Shown here piece by piece: positions 1 to 6,453 of a DNA stretch of 7,405 nucleotides; the stretch's first letter is position 1; every line of letters begins with the position of its first letter. The stretch covers positions 1 through 7,405 of the forward strand of contig PWPN01000036.1 of the NCBI GenBank assembly GCA_003557125.1, read 5' to 3'. The notes under the pieces are model-generated. The model was given only the letters and a program-made list of their open reading frames with translations. It was not told the DNA's origin and ran no database searches. Origin of the DNA: Phycisphaerae bacterium (lineage in GTDB: Bacteria; Planctomycetota; Phycisphaerae; UBA1845; PWPN01). A program made the translations under genes and the position numbers.

Positions 1-629
1 CGCCGCGGGAGGAAGTCCACGATTTCATCACGATCTCCAACGACATCGGCGGAGGCGGCGGGGACGTCGTGGCCATGCTGGGGGAACGGCTGGGTTGGCC
101 CGTATTCGACCGCGACATCCTGACGTCGATGGCCAATGAAGACAAGCTGCGCGAGCGCCTCTACGAATCGCTTGACGAGCGCGACATCACGTGGCTCGAA
201 GAGACGGCCCAGTCCCTGATCCACACGGATTTCGAGAAGAACGACTATTTTCACCGCTTGACCGAAACGCTGCTGGGTCTCGCCCACCAGGGGCCGGCCA
301 TATTCGTCGGACGTGCCAGCGATCTCATCCTTCCCCGGCGCAAGGGGCTGCGCATCAAATTGATCGTTTCGGACGAACGCCGAGTCCAGAATTTCGCCGC
401 GCACAACGAAATGACGCACAAAGAAGCTTCCCGGAAAATGGAACGGATCAACCGGGACCGGGCCGGCTTCATCTACAAAAATTTTCAGGTGGACCTGAAC
501 GATCCCATGCGGTTCGACTTGCTGATCAATCTGGAGCGGTTCACCTCTGCCCAGGCCGTCGATGTGATCGTCGCCGCCGCCGGAGTGCGAGGCTTCAAAC
601 TGCCTCGTCAATCGAGACGGGAAAGCTGA
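1..629 (+). CDS. Cytidylate kinase-like family protein (5' truncated by window edge)
   Basis: This is a P-loop nucleotide-kinase-like protein of the cytidylate-kinase-like family. Family members are presumed to phosphorylate a nucleotide, but the substrate is usually unknown. The frame is open from base 3 to the left edge, so the gene starts outside the window; an internal GTG at 69 would cut off the P-loop. The visible part is about 209 residues. It begins with a strand ending ITIS and a glycine-rich loop (GGGGGD, bases about 48-65), then a helix ending GERLGWPVFDRDIL, the usual family N-terminus. Further on come FVGRASDLIL (about bases 300-330), an RxxxR/N-rich lid-like region (IKLIVSDERR to INRDRAGF), and VDLNDPMRFDLLINLERF, all recognisable family blocks. 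The loop lacks the arginines often seen in SRxxGSGGR, so activity is uncertain. A promoter follows the stop codon, so this gene is probably not in the ATPase operon. The family call is from remembered motifs; function is inferred. Confidence 0.85.
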   Translation, partial: PREEVHDFITISNDIGGGGGDVVAMLGERLGWPVFDRDILTSMANEDKLRERLYESLDERDITWLEETAQSLIHTDFEKNDYFHRLTETLLGLAHQGPAIFVGRASDLILPRRKGLRIKLIVSDERRVQNFAAHNEMTHKEASRKMERINRDRAGFIYKNFQVDLNDPMRFDLLINLERFTSAQAVDVIVAAAGVRGFKLPRQSRRES

Positions 630-650
630 CCGATTTCGACACACCGCACG

Positions 651-679
651 TTGCAAGAACGCACATCCCGGTTTAGAAT
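651..679 (+). promoter_or_regulatory. Sigma70-type promoter upstream of the ATPase operon
   Basis: A -35 box TTGCAA (651-656) and a -10 box TAGAAT (674-679) are separated by exactly 17 bp, each with one mismatch to consensus. Transcription would start near 686-688, giving a 5' untranslated leader of about 455 nt before atpE. It lies 21 bp after the stop of the kinase-like gene. It is the best promoter match I found between 630 and 1142, and is the likely operon promoter or the promoter of a separate small RNA. The call rests on sequence match alone. Confidence 0.55.
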
Positions 680-775
680 ACGGCCCGATAAAGACGGGGG
701 GTGTGGTGTAGTGCACGCCCCTCGCGGATCGGCTTGACTGTCGGCCCTGGGATCTCGCCGTGTCCGGGCGATTAC

Positions 776-825
776 CCGTTTGTCTTCCCGTAAGAACTTG
801 AAATAGCGATCTTTCGGGAAAACGG
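776..825 (+). other. Extended stem-loop in the leader
   Basis: The inner arms TTCCCGTAAGA (785-795) and TCTTTCGGGAA (810-820) pair at 10 of 11 positions, with one T-T mismatch, around a 14-nt A-rich loop. Outside them CCGTT (776-780) pairs with AACGG (821-825), leaving a 4-nt bulge (781-784) on the left side. The AT-rich loop and regular stem make it the most convincing hairpin in the leader. It is not a terminator, since no T-tract follows. Confidence 0.5.
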
Positions 826-998
826 ACTCCAGAGCGGATCGTACTCCACCGATGCTTCCATAGCGGTTGTGCAAGACGGGTTATCCGACCCGCCGTCGGC
901 CTCGGCTCGACCTGCAAAACGCCTGAGCATCAGAAGATTACGCTTGCAAACACCCATGGCCTGTCGCGGTACGGGGGCTCGCCGAGGCTTGATGCCGG

Positions 999-1006
999 GG
1001 AGGTGA
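999..1006 (+). promoter_or_regulatory. Full-length Shine-Dalgarno-like motif inside the leader
   Basis: GGAGGTGA matches the anti-Shine-Dalgarno complement over 8 bases, a stronger match than precedes any operon gene here. The only conventional start codon near it is GTG at 1008, four bases after GGAGG, closer than the usual 5-9. It may serve the short frame at 1008-1088 or may be chance in G-rich DNA. Confidence 0.3.
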
Positions 1007-1007
1007 G

Positions 1008-1088
1008 GTGGATTCCAGCCCCCCCGCCGCAGTGAAACGGACGGGGGCCGCAGTGAAGCGGACAGGCCGACAGGCCGATCGTGAATGA
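1008..1088 (+). CDS. Possible 26-residue leader peptide with a repeated AAVKRTG motif
   Basis: A GTG start at 1008 follows a GGAGGTGA motif and opens a frame of 26 codons ending in TGA at 1086-1088. The predicted peptide has a short SSPP segment, then AAVKRTG twice in tandem, then a charged tail. The two 21-bp copies differ at three bases, all third codon positions in this frame and all synonymous (AAA/AAG, ACG/ACA, GGG/GGC), which is what selection on a peptide would leave. Against it are the short spacing to the start, tiny size, and no recognisable homologue. If translated, it could act as an upstream frame affecting atpE expression, 54 bp further on. It may equally be a duplicated non-coding element. 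Confidence 0.2.
   Translation: MDSSPPAAVKRTGAAVKRTGRQADRE
1026..1067 (+). repeat. Tandem 21-bp direct repeat, two copies
   Basis: Copies at 1026-1046 and 1047-1067 share 18 of 21 bases; the first 17 bases (GCCGCAGTGAAACGGAC in copy one) differ only once. Copy two contains CCGC-AGTGAA-GCGG (1048-1061), a small perfect hairpin, while in copy one the innermost pair is lost. Directly after come two 8-bp tandem units, AGGCCGAC and AGGCCGAT (1064-1079). The 21-bp period equals about two helical turns, so a protein-binding site is an alternative to a coding repeat. Confidence 0.7.
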
Positions 1089-1142
1089 ACTCGATGGGCG
1101 ATGTACCCGCGTCGCCATGAAGTTTATGACGGGAGCCCGACG

Positions 1143-1769
1143 ATGGCAGAGACTCTTGAAGCGTTCGTGACTCGGTTGCAGGAAGACGGCGTGAAGGCGG
1201 GCAAGGAGGCGGCCGACAAGATCCGCGCCGAGGCCGAAGAGCAGGCGCGGCGGATTGTCGAGGACGCACGGGCCCAGGCCGCCGGCATCGTCGAGCAGGC
1301 CGAGGCAGAGAGACAGAAGGTCCGCAGCCGTACCGAAACCGAACTGCAACTGGCGGCCCGCGACGCGATCACGCGGTTGCAGGACACGCTCGGGCGTGCC
1401 CTGGAAACGCTGTTGCGCGAAACGGCCCGCGAACAGTTGTCGGATTCCGAATTGATCCAGGAACTCATGCGGACGATCGTCTCTCAGTACGCCGAGGCAG
1501 ACATTACCGGCAAAGAGATGATGACGTTCAACGTGCCTGCCCCGATGCGCGATAAGCTGGTGCAGTGGGTCATCCAGGAATTCCACACCGACAGTAACAA
1601 ACAAAGGCGGCTCGTCGACCTGCACGGCACGTTGAAGGAAGCCGGCTTCGAATACAGCGTCAAGGAAGGGACCGTCGAGATCACTGTCGAGTCGGTGGTC
1701 GAGATTCTGTCCGATCTGGTCGGCCCGGAAGTTCGCCGGCTCGTGCTGGAGTCGGCCCGCACAAAGTAA
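1143..1769 (+). CDS. atpE: V-type ATPase subunit E (peripheral stalk)
   Basis: Subunit E forms the elongated peripheral stalk that holds the V1 head still against the rotor. The 208-residue product is of normal family length. Residues about 5-95 are an alanine-, glutamate- and arginine-rich helix with heptad-like spacing (repeated AEAEEQARR/AEAERQKVR-type segments), the expected stalk coiled coil. Residues about 100-208 form a mixed domain ending VEITVESVVEILSDLVGPEVRRLV, matching the globular C-terminal domain that contacts the head. The ATG at 1143 is chosen because GGGAG (1131-1135) lies 7 bases upstream and the protein then begins MAETLEAF; an in-frame ATG at 1101 would add 14 unlikely residues and has no good ribosome site. 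It is the first gene of the operon, as in the chlamydial arrangement. In most bacteria with this enzyme a small partner (G/H) pairs with E, but no such gene is visible here. Confidence 0.9.
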   Translation: MAETLEAFVTRLQEDGVKAGKEAADKIRAEAEEQARRIVEDARAQAAGIVEQAEAERQKVRSRTETELQLAARDAITRLQDTLGRALETLLRETAREQLSDSELIQELMRTIVSQYAEADITGKEMMTFNVPAPMRDKLVQWVIQEFHTDSNKQRRLVDLHGTLKEAGFEYSVKEGTVEITVESVVEILSDLVGPEVRRLVLESARTK

Positions 1770-1781
1770 CGGATGCAAAGA

Positions 1782-1795
1782 CCCGGCGTGCCGGG
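1782..1795 (+). other. Small GC-rich hairpin in the atpE-DUF2764 gap
   Basis: CCCGG (1782-1786) and CCGGG (1791-1795) flank a CGTG loop just after the atpE stop. A related 14-base segment recurs 24 bp later (1784-1797 and 1808-1821 agree at 12 of 14). No T-run follows, so it is not an intrinsic terminator. It could be an mRNA processing or stability element, or chance. The rest of this 115-bp gap shows nothing recognisable. Confidence 0.3.
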
Positions 1796-1884
1796 CATCG
1801 GCATGACGGGCGTGTCGGGCAGCAGGCAGTCGAAACGAGGTCATCCTCCGAGGCCGCCGGGGCGGTCACGAATACCGATAAGCA

Positions 1885-2574
1885 ATGCACATTTACGAAC
1901 TGACATCACTGCCGGGCCTCGTCGATCTGGGTGCCGCTCCGCCTTTGACGGGCCGTGAGTTGCTGGATCGTCTCGACGGGGCGCCGCGCCCGCAGGCACT
2001 GATTCGGGCGCTGTGGCTTCACGACGATCTGCTTCAGCGCGAGGCGTTACTGGCCGGTGAAATCGATTCGGTCGAACCGCTCGTGCTCAGTGCGGCGCAG
2101 GCCCGGAACGAAGCGCCCCTGCCGGAGTTTCTCGGGTCGGCCGAGTCGATGAGCCACCGTCCCGAAGCGGACTCCCTCTGGGAAGCCTACTTCCGGCACG
2201 TTGCCCAGGTGGCCGAGGACACCGGCTGCCGGTTCCTGGCCGTGTGGGTCGGAGCGGAGGTCGCGCTGCGGAACGCATTGGCTGTCGCACGGGCCCGGAA
2301 CCTCGGCCTTCAGCCTTCCGATTATGTGGTGGCCGAAGACCTGGCCGAGCCATCCGTACCGGTGGCCGACGCGATCGGCCCCTGGTCGGCCGCGGCCCAT
2401 CCGCTCGACGGCTGGCGGGCGCTGATCCGCTGGCGATGGGAATGGACGCGCGCGCACGATGCCTGGTTCACATTCGGGGATGACGAATTGGCTGCCTATG
2501 GCGCCAAACTGATGCTGCTGGTTCAGTGGCATCGGCTCGATAAAGCGGACCCGACTCGGCGTCCGCGCGGTTGA
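1885..2574 (+). CDS. DUF2764 family protein, V-ATPase operon component
   Basis: This 229-residue protein matches the DUF2764 family, found between atpE and atpA in bacterial V-ATPase operons such as the chlamydial one. No function is experimentally assigned that I know of. Family signs are the opening IYELTSLPGLVDL (usual form YYLxxSLPxL), an early helix with LHDDLLQREALLAGEID (about residues 45-61), LRNALAVARARNLGLQPSDYVV (about 130-151), and the closing ELAAYGAKLMLLVQWHRLD, where family members end. It is probably mostly helical, with no signal peptide or membrane segment. By position it could replace the collar subunit C/d, which is otherwise missing; that is inference. The start at 1885 fits the family N-terminus, although the ribosome site is poor (GATAAG very close to the ATG), so translation may be weaker than for its neighbours. 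It lies 115 bp after atpE and ends just before atpA. Confidence 0.82.
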   Translation: MHIYELTSLPGLVDLGAAPPLTGRELLDRLDGAPRPQALIRALWLHDDLLQREALLAGEIDSVEPLVLSAAQARNEAPLPEFLGSAESMSHRPEADSLWEAYFRHVAQVAEDTGCRFLAVWVGAEVALRNALAVARARNLGLQPSDYVVAEDLAEPSVPVADAIGPWSAAAHPLDGWRALIRWRWEWTRAHDAWFTFGDDELAAYGAKLMLLVQWHRLDKADPTRRPRG

Positions 2575-2593
2575 GTGCTACGAGATCCTCGCG

Positions 2594-2598
2594 AAAGG
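2594..2598 (+). promoter_or_regulatory. Ribosome binding site bearing on the atpA start
   Basis: AAAGG (2594-2598) abuts the ATG at 2599 with no spacer, which is unusual. It lies 9 bases before an in-frame GTG at 2608, a normal spacing. The GTG start would give a protein beginning [12 protein letters not shown] after the initiator, only three residues shorter. This leaves the true atpA start undecided between the two codons. Confidence 0.5.
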
Positions 2599-4335
2599 AT
2601 GACGACAGTGAATGGAAACATAGTCGCGGTGCACGGCAACCTGGTGGTCGCACAAGCCCGGGAGCGTGTCGTCCAGAACTCCATCAGTTACTGCGTCCGT
2701 ACGGACGGAACCCGATTGCTGTCGGAAGTCGTCCGGGTGCGCGGACAGCTTGCGGACCTTCAGGTCTTCGAGGAAACGCGAGGCCTGCACGTCGGGGACG
2801 CTGTCGAGTTCCACCCGGAGATGCTTTCGGCGACACTCGGGCCCGGGTTGCTCGGCCAGGTATACGACGGCCTGCAGAACCCGCTTCCCAAGCTCGCCGA
2901 TAAGGTGGGCTACTTCCTGGAATCCGGCCATTACCTCGACGCCCTGCCCGAAGAGACGACCTGGGAGTTCACGCCCGTGGCAGAGACGGGTGCGACGATC
3001 CAGGCGGGCCATACGTTGGGAACCGTGCCGGAAGGTATTTTTACGCACCAGATCATGGCGCCGTTCAATCTGCGGGGCGAGTGGAAGATCGAGAAAATCG
3101 CGACGGCCGGCACGTACACGGTACGTGACGAGATCGCCGTGCTGACCAACGACGCCGGCCAGAGCCGCTCGGTGACGATGCAGCAGACCTGGCCGATCAA
3201 GATGCCGCTGAACGTTTCGCGGCGACGGCTCATGCCGACCGATCCGCTGGTCACCAAGGTGCGGATCATCGACTCGCTGTTCCCGATCGTCCGGGGCGGA
3301 ACGTACTGCATTCCCGGCCCGTTCGGTGCCGGCAAGACGGTCCTCCAGCAGATCACCTCGCGTCACGCGGACGTGGACATCGTCATCGTGGCAGCCTGCG
3401 GCGAACGCGCGGGCGAGGTCGTCGAGACGCTGCGCGAGTTCCCGGAGCTGACCGACCCGCGCACGGGCCGTACGCTCATGGAGCGGACGATCATCATCTG
3501 CAACACGTCGGCCATGCCGGTAGCCGCCCGGGAGGCGTCGGTCTACACAGCCGCCACCCTGGCCGAGTACTACCGCCAGATGGGGTTGAACGTGCTGCTG
3601 CTGGCCGACTCGACGTCGCGCTGGGCCCAGGCGATGCGCGAGCTGTCCGGCCGACTCGAGGAGATCCCCGGCGAGGAAGCCTTCCCGGCCTACCTTGAAA
3701 GCCGGATCGCTTCGTTCTACGAGCGCGCCGGCGCGGTCGAGCTGTACGACGGAACGATCGGCACGTTGACGATCGGCGGAACGGTGAGCCCGGCCGGCGG
3801 CAACTTCGAGGAGCCCGTCACGCAGGGTACGCTGAAAGTCGTCGGCGCATTCCATGGCTTGTCGCGGGCACGCTCGGACGCACGTCGCTACCCGGCCATC
3901 GACCCGCTCGATTCCTGGAGCAAATACGCCGGCATCATCGATCGGGACAAAGTCGCGCGTACCCGCGCACTGCTGGCCCGCGGCAATGACATCCATCAGA
4001 TGATGACGGTCGTCGGCGAGGAAGGCACTTCCGTCGAGGACTTCACGCTCGCCCAGTGTGCCGAATTCTTCGACAACTGCATGCTTCAGCAGAACGCCTT
4101 TGATGAGGTCGACGGGGCCACCTCGGCCGAACGCCAGCAGTTCGTCTTCGATAAGCTGCTGGAAGTCATCGACATCGACTTCGCTTTCGAGAATAAGGAA
4201 CAGGCTCGGCAGACCATCGTGCGGATCACCGATCTTGTCCGGAATTGGAATTACGCGGCGACCGGCAGCGAGGAGTACGAGGCACTGCTCGGTCAGATCG
4301 ACGCGTTCATCGCCGCGAAAGGACGCGAATCATGA
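2599..4335 (+). CDS. atpA: V-type ATPase catalytic subunit A
   Basis: Subunit A hydrolyses or makes ATP in the V1 head, alternating with three B subunits. The product is 578 residues, normal for the family. The order is: N-terminal beta-barrel (residues 1 to about 70, [14 protein letters not shown]), the A-specific insertion or bulge (about 110-190), the nucleotide-binding domain and a helical C-terminus (from about 440). Walker A is GPFGAGKT (240-247). The catalytic glutamate motif GERAGE starts at 268. The Walker B strand NVLLLAD ends at D337, followed by [21 protein letters not shown] (351-366) and [12 protein letters not shown] (from 397) are A-subunit signatures. All key residues are intact, so it should be active. 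An upstream GTG at 2575 is possible but adds residues unlike the family. The gene starts 24 bp after the DUF2764 stop, and its TGA overlaps the atpB start. It resembles the chlamydial A subunit in motifs such as [13 protein letters not shown]. Confidence 0.97.
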   Translation: MTTVNGNIVAVHGNLVVAQARERVVQNSISYCVRTDGTRLLSEVVRVRGQLADLQVFEETRGLHVGDAVEFHPEMLSATLGPGLLGQVYDGLQNPLPKLADKVGYFLESGHYLDALPEETTWEFTPVAETGATIQAGHTLGTVPEGIFTHQIMAPFNLRGEWKIEKIATAGTYTVRDEIAVLTNDAGQSRSVTMQQTWPIKMPLNVSRRRLMPTDPLVTKVRIIDSLFPIVRGGTYCIPGPFGAGKTVLQQITSRHADVDIVIVAACGERAGEVVETLREFPELTDPRTGRTLMERTIIICNTSAMPVAAREASVYTAATLAEYYRQMGLNVLLLADSTSRWAQAMRELSGRLEEIPGEEAFPAYLESRIASFYERAGAVELYDGTIGTLTIGGTVSPAGGNFEEPVTQGTLKVVGAFHGLSRARSDARRYPAIDPLDSWSKYAGIIDRDKVARTRALLARGNDIHQMMTVVGEEGTSVEDFTLAQCAEFFDNCMLQQNAFDEVDGATSAERQQFVFDKLLEVIDIDFAFENKEQARQTIVRITDLVRNWNYAATGSEEYEALLGQIDAFIAAKGRES

Positions 4336-5666
4336 GGAAGTATTACGACGACGTGACGAAAATCGCAGGCAGCGTGCTGACCGTCAAGGCACACGGCGCC
4401 GGCTACGACGAATTGGCCGTCATCCGCTCGGATCATGGCGAGTCGCTTGCCCAGGTGATCCGTCTGGAAGGCAACCAGGTCGCTCTTCAGGTCTTCGCGG
4501 GCACGCAGGGGCTGTCCAACCGCGACAAGGTCCGTCTGCTGGGAAAACCCATGCAGGTCGCGTATACGGATGATCTGCTGGGTCGCATTTTCGACGGATC
4601 CGGCCGGCCGCGCGACGCGCGCGGGCAGGTGGAAGGCCAGATGATCGATATCGGTCGGCCCGCGGTCAATCCGGTCCGGCGGCGCATGCCCGACAAGATG
4701 GTCGAGACGGGCATTCCGATGATCGATATTTTCAACTCGCTCGTCGAATCGCAGAAGCTGCCGATCTTCTCGATCGCGGGAGAGCCCTACAACGAGCTGC
4801 TCGCGCGGATCGGCCTTCAGGCGGATGCCGACGTCATCATCCTGGGCGGGATGGGCCTTCGCCACGACGACTACCTGAAATTCCGACAGACCTTCGAGGA
4901 AGGCGGGGTGCTGGGCCGCACGATCATGTTCATCCACACAGCCGCCGACCCGACGGTCGAGTGCCTGCTCGTGCCCGACCTGTGCCTGGCCGTCGGCGAG
5001 CACTTCGCGCTGGACGGCAAGAAGGTCCTCGTGCTCCTGACGGACATGACCGCCTTTTCGGACGCGCTCAAGGAAATCGCCATCATCATGGAGCAGATCC
5101 CTTCCAACCGCGGCTACCCGGGTGACCTCTATACCCAGCTCGCGCGGCGCTATGAAAAGGCTGTCGACTTCGACGAGGCGGGTTCGATGACGGTGCTCGC
5201 CTGCGTGACGATGCCCGGCGACGACGTGACGCACCCCGTGCCGGACAACACGGGCTACATCACCGAGGGGCAGTTCTATCTGCGCAACGGGCGTATCGAG
5301 CCGTTCGGCTCGCTGTCGCGGCTCAAACAGCAGGTCAACGGCAAGTCGCGCGACGACCACCGGTCAATCATGGATGCCTGCATCCAGCTTTATGCCCTGT
5401 GCCGCGAGAGCCGCGAGAAGCGCGACATGGGCTTCGAGATGTCGCCGTGGGACAACAAGCTGCTTCATTACGGAAAACTCTTCGAAGATCGGATCATGGA
5501 CCTGTCGGTCAACATTCCGCTGTTCGAGGCGCTCGATCGCTGCTGGGAGATCCTGGCCGAGTGTTTCGATCCGGAAGAAACCGGTATCCGACGATCCATC
5601 ATCGACAAATACTGGCCGAAAGCCTCGTCTTCACCCGCTGAAGAGATGGAGATGGCCTCCGCCTGA
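4332..5666 (+). CDS. atpB: V-type ATPase non-catalytic subunit B
   Basis: Subunit B alternates with A in the V1 hexamer and contributes to the interface nucleotide site without hydrolysing ATP itself. The product has 444 residues, normal length. In place of a true Walker A it has [13 protein letters not shown] (148-160), the degenerate loop expected of [39 protein letters not shown] (from 257) and [31 protein letters not shown] are classic B blocks; R330 in SLSRL is at the position I expect for the arginine finger acting on the neighbouring A site. The ATG overlaps the atpA stop (ATGA, 4332-4335) and AAAGGA (4318-4323) lies 8 bases upstream, so translation is likely coupled, which fits equal A and B dosage. 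An earlier in-frame start at 4245 lies inside atpA and adds an arginine-rich tail unlike the family. The C-terminal EEMEMASA tail follows the conserved IIDKYWPK end. Confidence 0.97.
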   Translation: MRKYYDDVTKIAGSVLTVKAHGAGYDELAVIRSDHGESLAQVIRLEGNQVALQVFAGTQGLSNRDKVRLLGKPMQVAYTDDLLGRIFDGSGRPRDARGQVEGQMIDIGRPAVNPVRRRMPDKMVETGIPMIDIFNSLVESQKLPIFSIAGEPYNELLARIGLQADADVIILGGMGLRHDDYLKFRQTFEEGGVLGRTIMFIHTAADPTVECLLVPDLCLAVGEHFALDGKKVLVLLTDMTAFSDALKEIAIIMEQIPSNRGYPGDLYTQLARRYEKAVDFDEAGSMTVLACVTMPGDDVTHPVPDNTGYITEGQFYLRNGRIEPFGSLSRLKQQVNGKSRDDHRSIMDACIQLYALCRESREKRDMGFEMSPWDNKLLHYGKLFEDRIMDLSVNIPLFEALDRCWEILAECFDPEETGIRRSIIDKYWPKASSSPAEEMEMASA

Positions 5667-5736
5667 GGCGGACCGGCCGTGGATGCGGGATGATGCGGTG
5701 GTGATGAGGTTGGAACGATTCTCGTTGGGATAGCCG

Positions 5737-6453
5737 ATGGCCGCAAAGTACAAACTCACCCGGCCCGAGCTGAAGCGATTCCGCGACGCGCTTGCGCGTT
5801 ACGAGCGGTATCTGCCGATGCTCAAGCTCAAGCAGCAGCAGCTTCAGATGTCGCAGCGCGACATCCAGAGGCAGCGGCGGGAGGCGCGCGAAGAAGTGCG
5901 GTTGGCGACCGAAGCCTTCACCGCATACGAGCCCGTCTTGGCCGACATGGCGGGCGTCGATGTCCGGAAGCTGGCCGAACCGCAAGAGGTCCGCACGAAA
6001 ATCGTGAACATCGCCGGCGTGGAGATCCCCGTTTTCGAAGACGCGGTCTTCCCGAAGGTGACGTACAGCCTCTTCGGGACGCCGGCCTGGGTGGATCGTG
6101 CACTCGTCGACCTGCGGGACGTGAATCGCAAGAAAGCGATCCTCGAGATTCTCGATCAGCAGTATCGGCGGATCGCGCGGGAGCTGACCCGTATCGTTCA
6201 GCGCGTCAATCTCTTCGAAAAGGTCAAGATTCCCGAAGCCCGTGAAGCGATCCGAGTCATCGGCATTCGATTGGGTGATGAAATGACGGCAGCCGTCGGC
6301 CGTGCCAAGATCGCCAAGAGCAAGATCGCCGACGTGATGGAACGTGAAACCGACATGTTCCTGAACGGTGCGGCCGAGGACGAAGGCGAGGACAACGACG
6401 CCGCGACCGGGCCGGAAGGTGTCGGCGGCTCATCGAAGGAGCAGCGCCGATGA
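5737..6453 (+). CDS. atpD: V-type ATPase subunit D (central shaft)
   Basis: Subunit D is the rotating central shaft that passes through the A3B3 head and transmits torque to the membrane ring. The 238-residue product has the two long helices expected of D: an N-terminal coiled coil from LTRPELKRFRDALARYERYLPMLKLKQQQL (residues 6-35) on, and a C-terminal helix with RVNLFEKVKIPEA (about 155-167). Between them are NIAGVEIPVFE and YSLFGTPAWVD, close to the chlamydial D subunit as I recall it. Residues 212-238 form an extra acidic, glycine-rich and probably disordered tail; the conserved core ends near 205. The start at 5737 has GGGA (5727-5730) 6 bases upstream. It lies 70 bp after atpB, with nothing recognisable in the gap, and its stop overlaps atpI. 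Bacterial operons of this branch show no clear subunit F, the usual partner of D at the base of the shaft, and none is seen here. Confidence 0.93.
   Translation: MAAKYKLTRPELKRFRDALARYERYLPMLKLKQQQLQMSQRDIQRQRREAREEVRLATEAFTAYEPVLADMAGVDVRKLAEPQEVRTKIVNIAGVEIPVFEDAVFPKVTYSLFGTPAWVDRALVDLRDVNRKKAILEILDQQYRRIARELTRIVQRVNLFEKVKIPEAREAIRVIGIRLGDEMTAAVGRAKIAKSKIADVMERETDMFLNGAAEDEGEDNDAATGPEGVGGSSKEQRR

Larger units (their letters stand above)
687..1142 (+). other. Long leader region before atpE, possibly a structured RNA
   Basis: No conserved protein-coding gene is visible here. Several inverted repeats occur in a row. They are GGGGTGTG/CACGCCCC (698-705 with 714-721, one G-U pair), TCGCC/GGCGA (755-759 with 767-771), a long stem at 776-825, CGGGT/ACCCG (877-881 with 888-892) and the short palindrome CTGAGCATCAG (923-933). 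A longer-range pairing joins GCCTCGGC (899-906) to GCCGAGGC (981-988), with GGGGGCT (973-979) and AGCCCCC (1017-1023) as another possible pairing. None is followed by a T-run, so they do not look like intrinsic terminators. I looked for hallmarks of tRNA, tmRNA, RNase P RNA and SRP RNA and found none. It could be the operon's 5' leader or an independent small RNA from the 651-679 promoter. GC-rich DNA yields chance hairpins, so the RNA claim is tentative. Confidence 0.4.

Noticed and set aside
69..629. GTG at 69 as the start of the kinase-like gene
   Set aside because: The frame is open to the left edge and the residues encoded before 69 form the family's N-terminal strand and glycine loop, so the gene starts outside the window.
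698..721. Intrinsic terminator or part of a tRNA
   Set aside because: The hairpin is not followed by T residues, and no T-arm, anticodon arm or acceptor pairing can be built around it.
734..762. A second promoter using TTGACT at 734-739, and others using TTGAAA at 798 or TTGCAA at 944
   Set aside because: The -35-like boxes are good but no -10-like hexamer occurs 16-18 bp downstream of any of them.
687..1030. RNase P RNA, tmRNA, SRP RNA or 6S RNA
   Set aside because: The size and promoter made these worth checking, but I found no GAGGAAAGTCC-type block, no tRNA-like ends with a tag frame, no GGAAGGAAGCA-type loop, and no convincing 6S-type open-bubble helix.
1101..1142. ATG at 1101 as the atpE start
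   Set aside because: It has no Shine-Dalgarno at proper spacing and adds 14 residues unlike subunit E; ATG 1143 has GGGAG 7 bases upstream.
930..1844. A 304-codon - strand open frame covering the leader and all of atpE
   Set aside because: Most of it is antisense to atpE, its product has no family signature, and the part over the leader only mirrors the 21-bp repeat.
2578..3996. A 472-codon open frame on the - strand across atpA, and a 355-codon one at 4293-5360 across atpB
   Set aside because: Both lie wholly antisense to intact, highly conserved ATPase genes; their translations are arginine-, histidine- and aspartate-rich with no recognisable motif. They are expected shadows in GC-rich genes.
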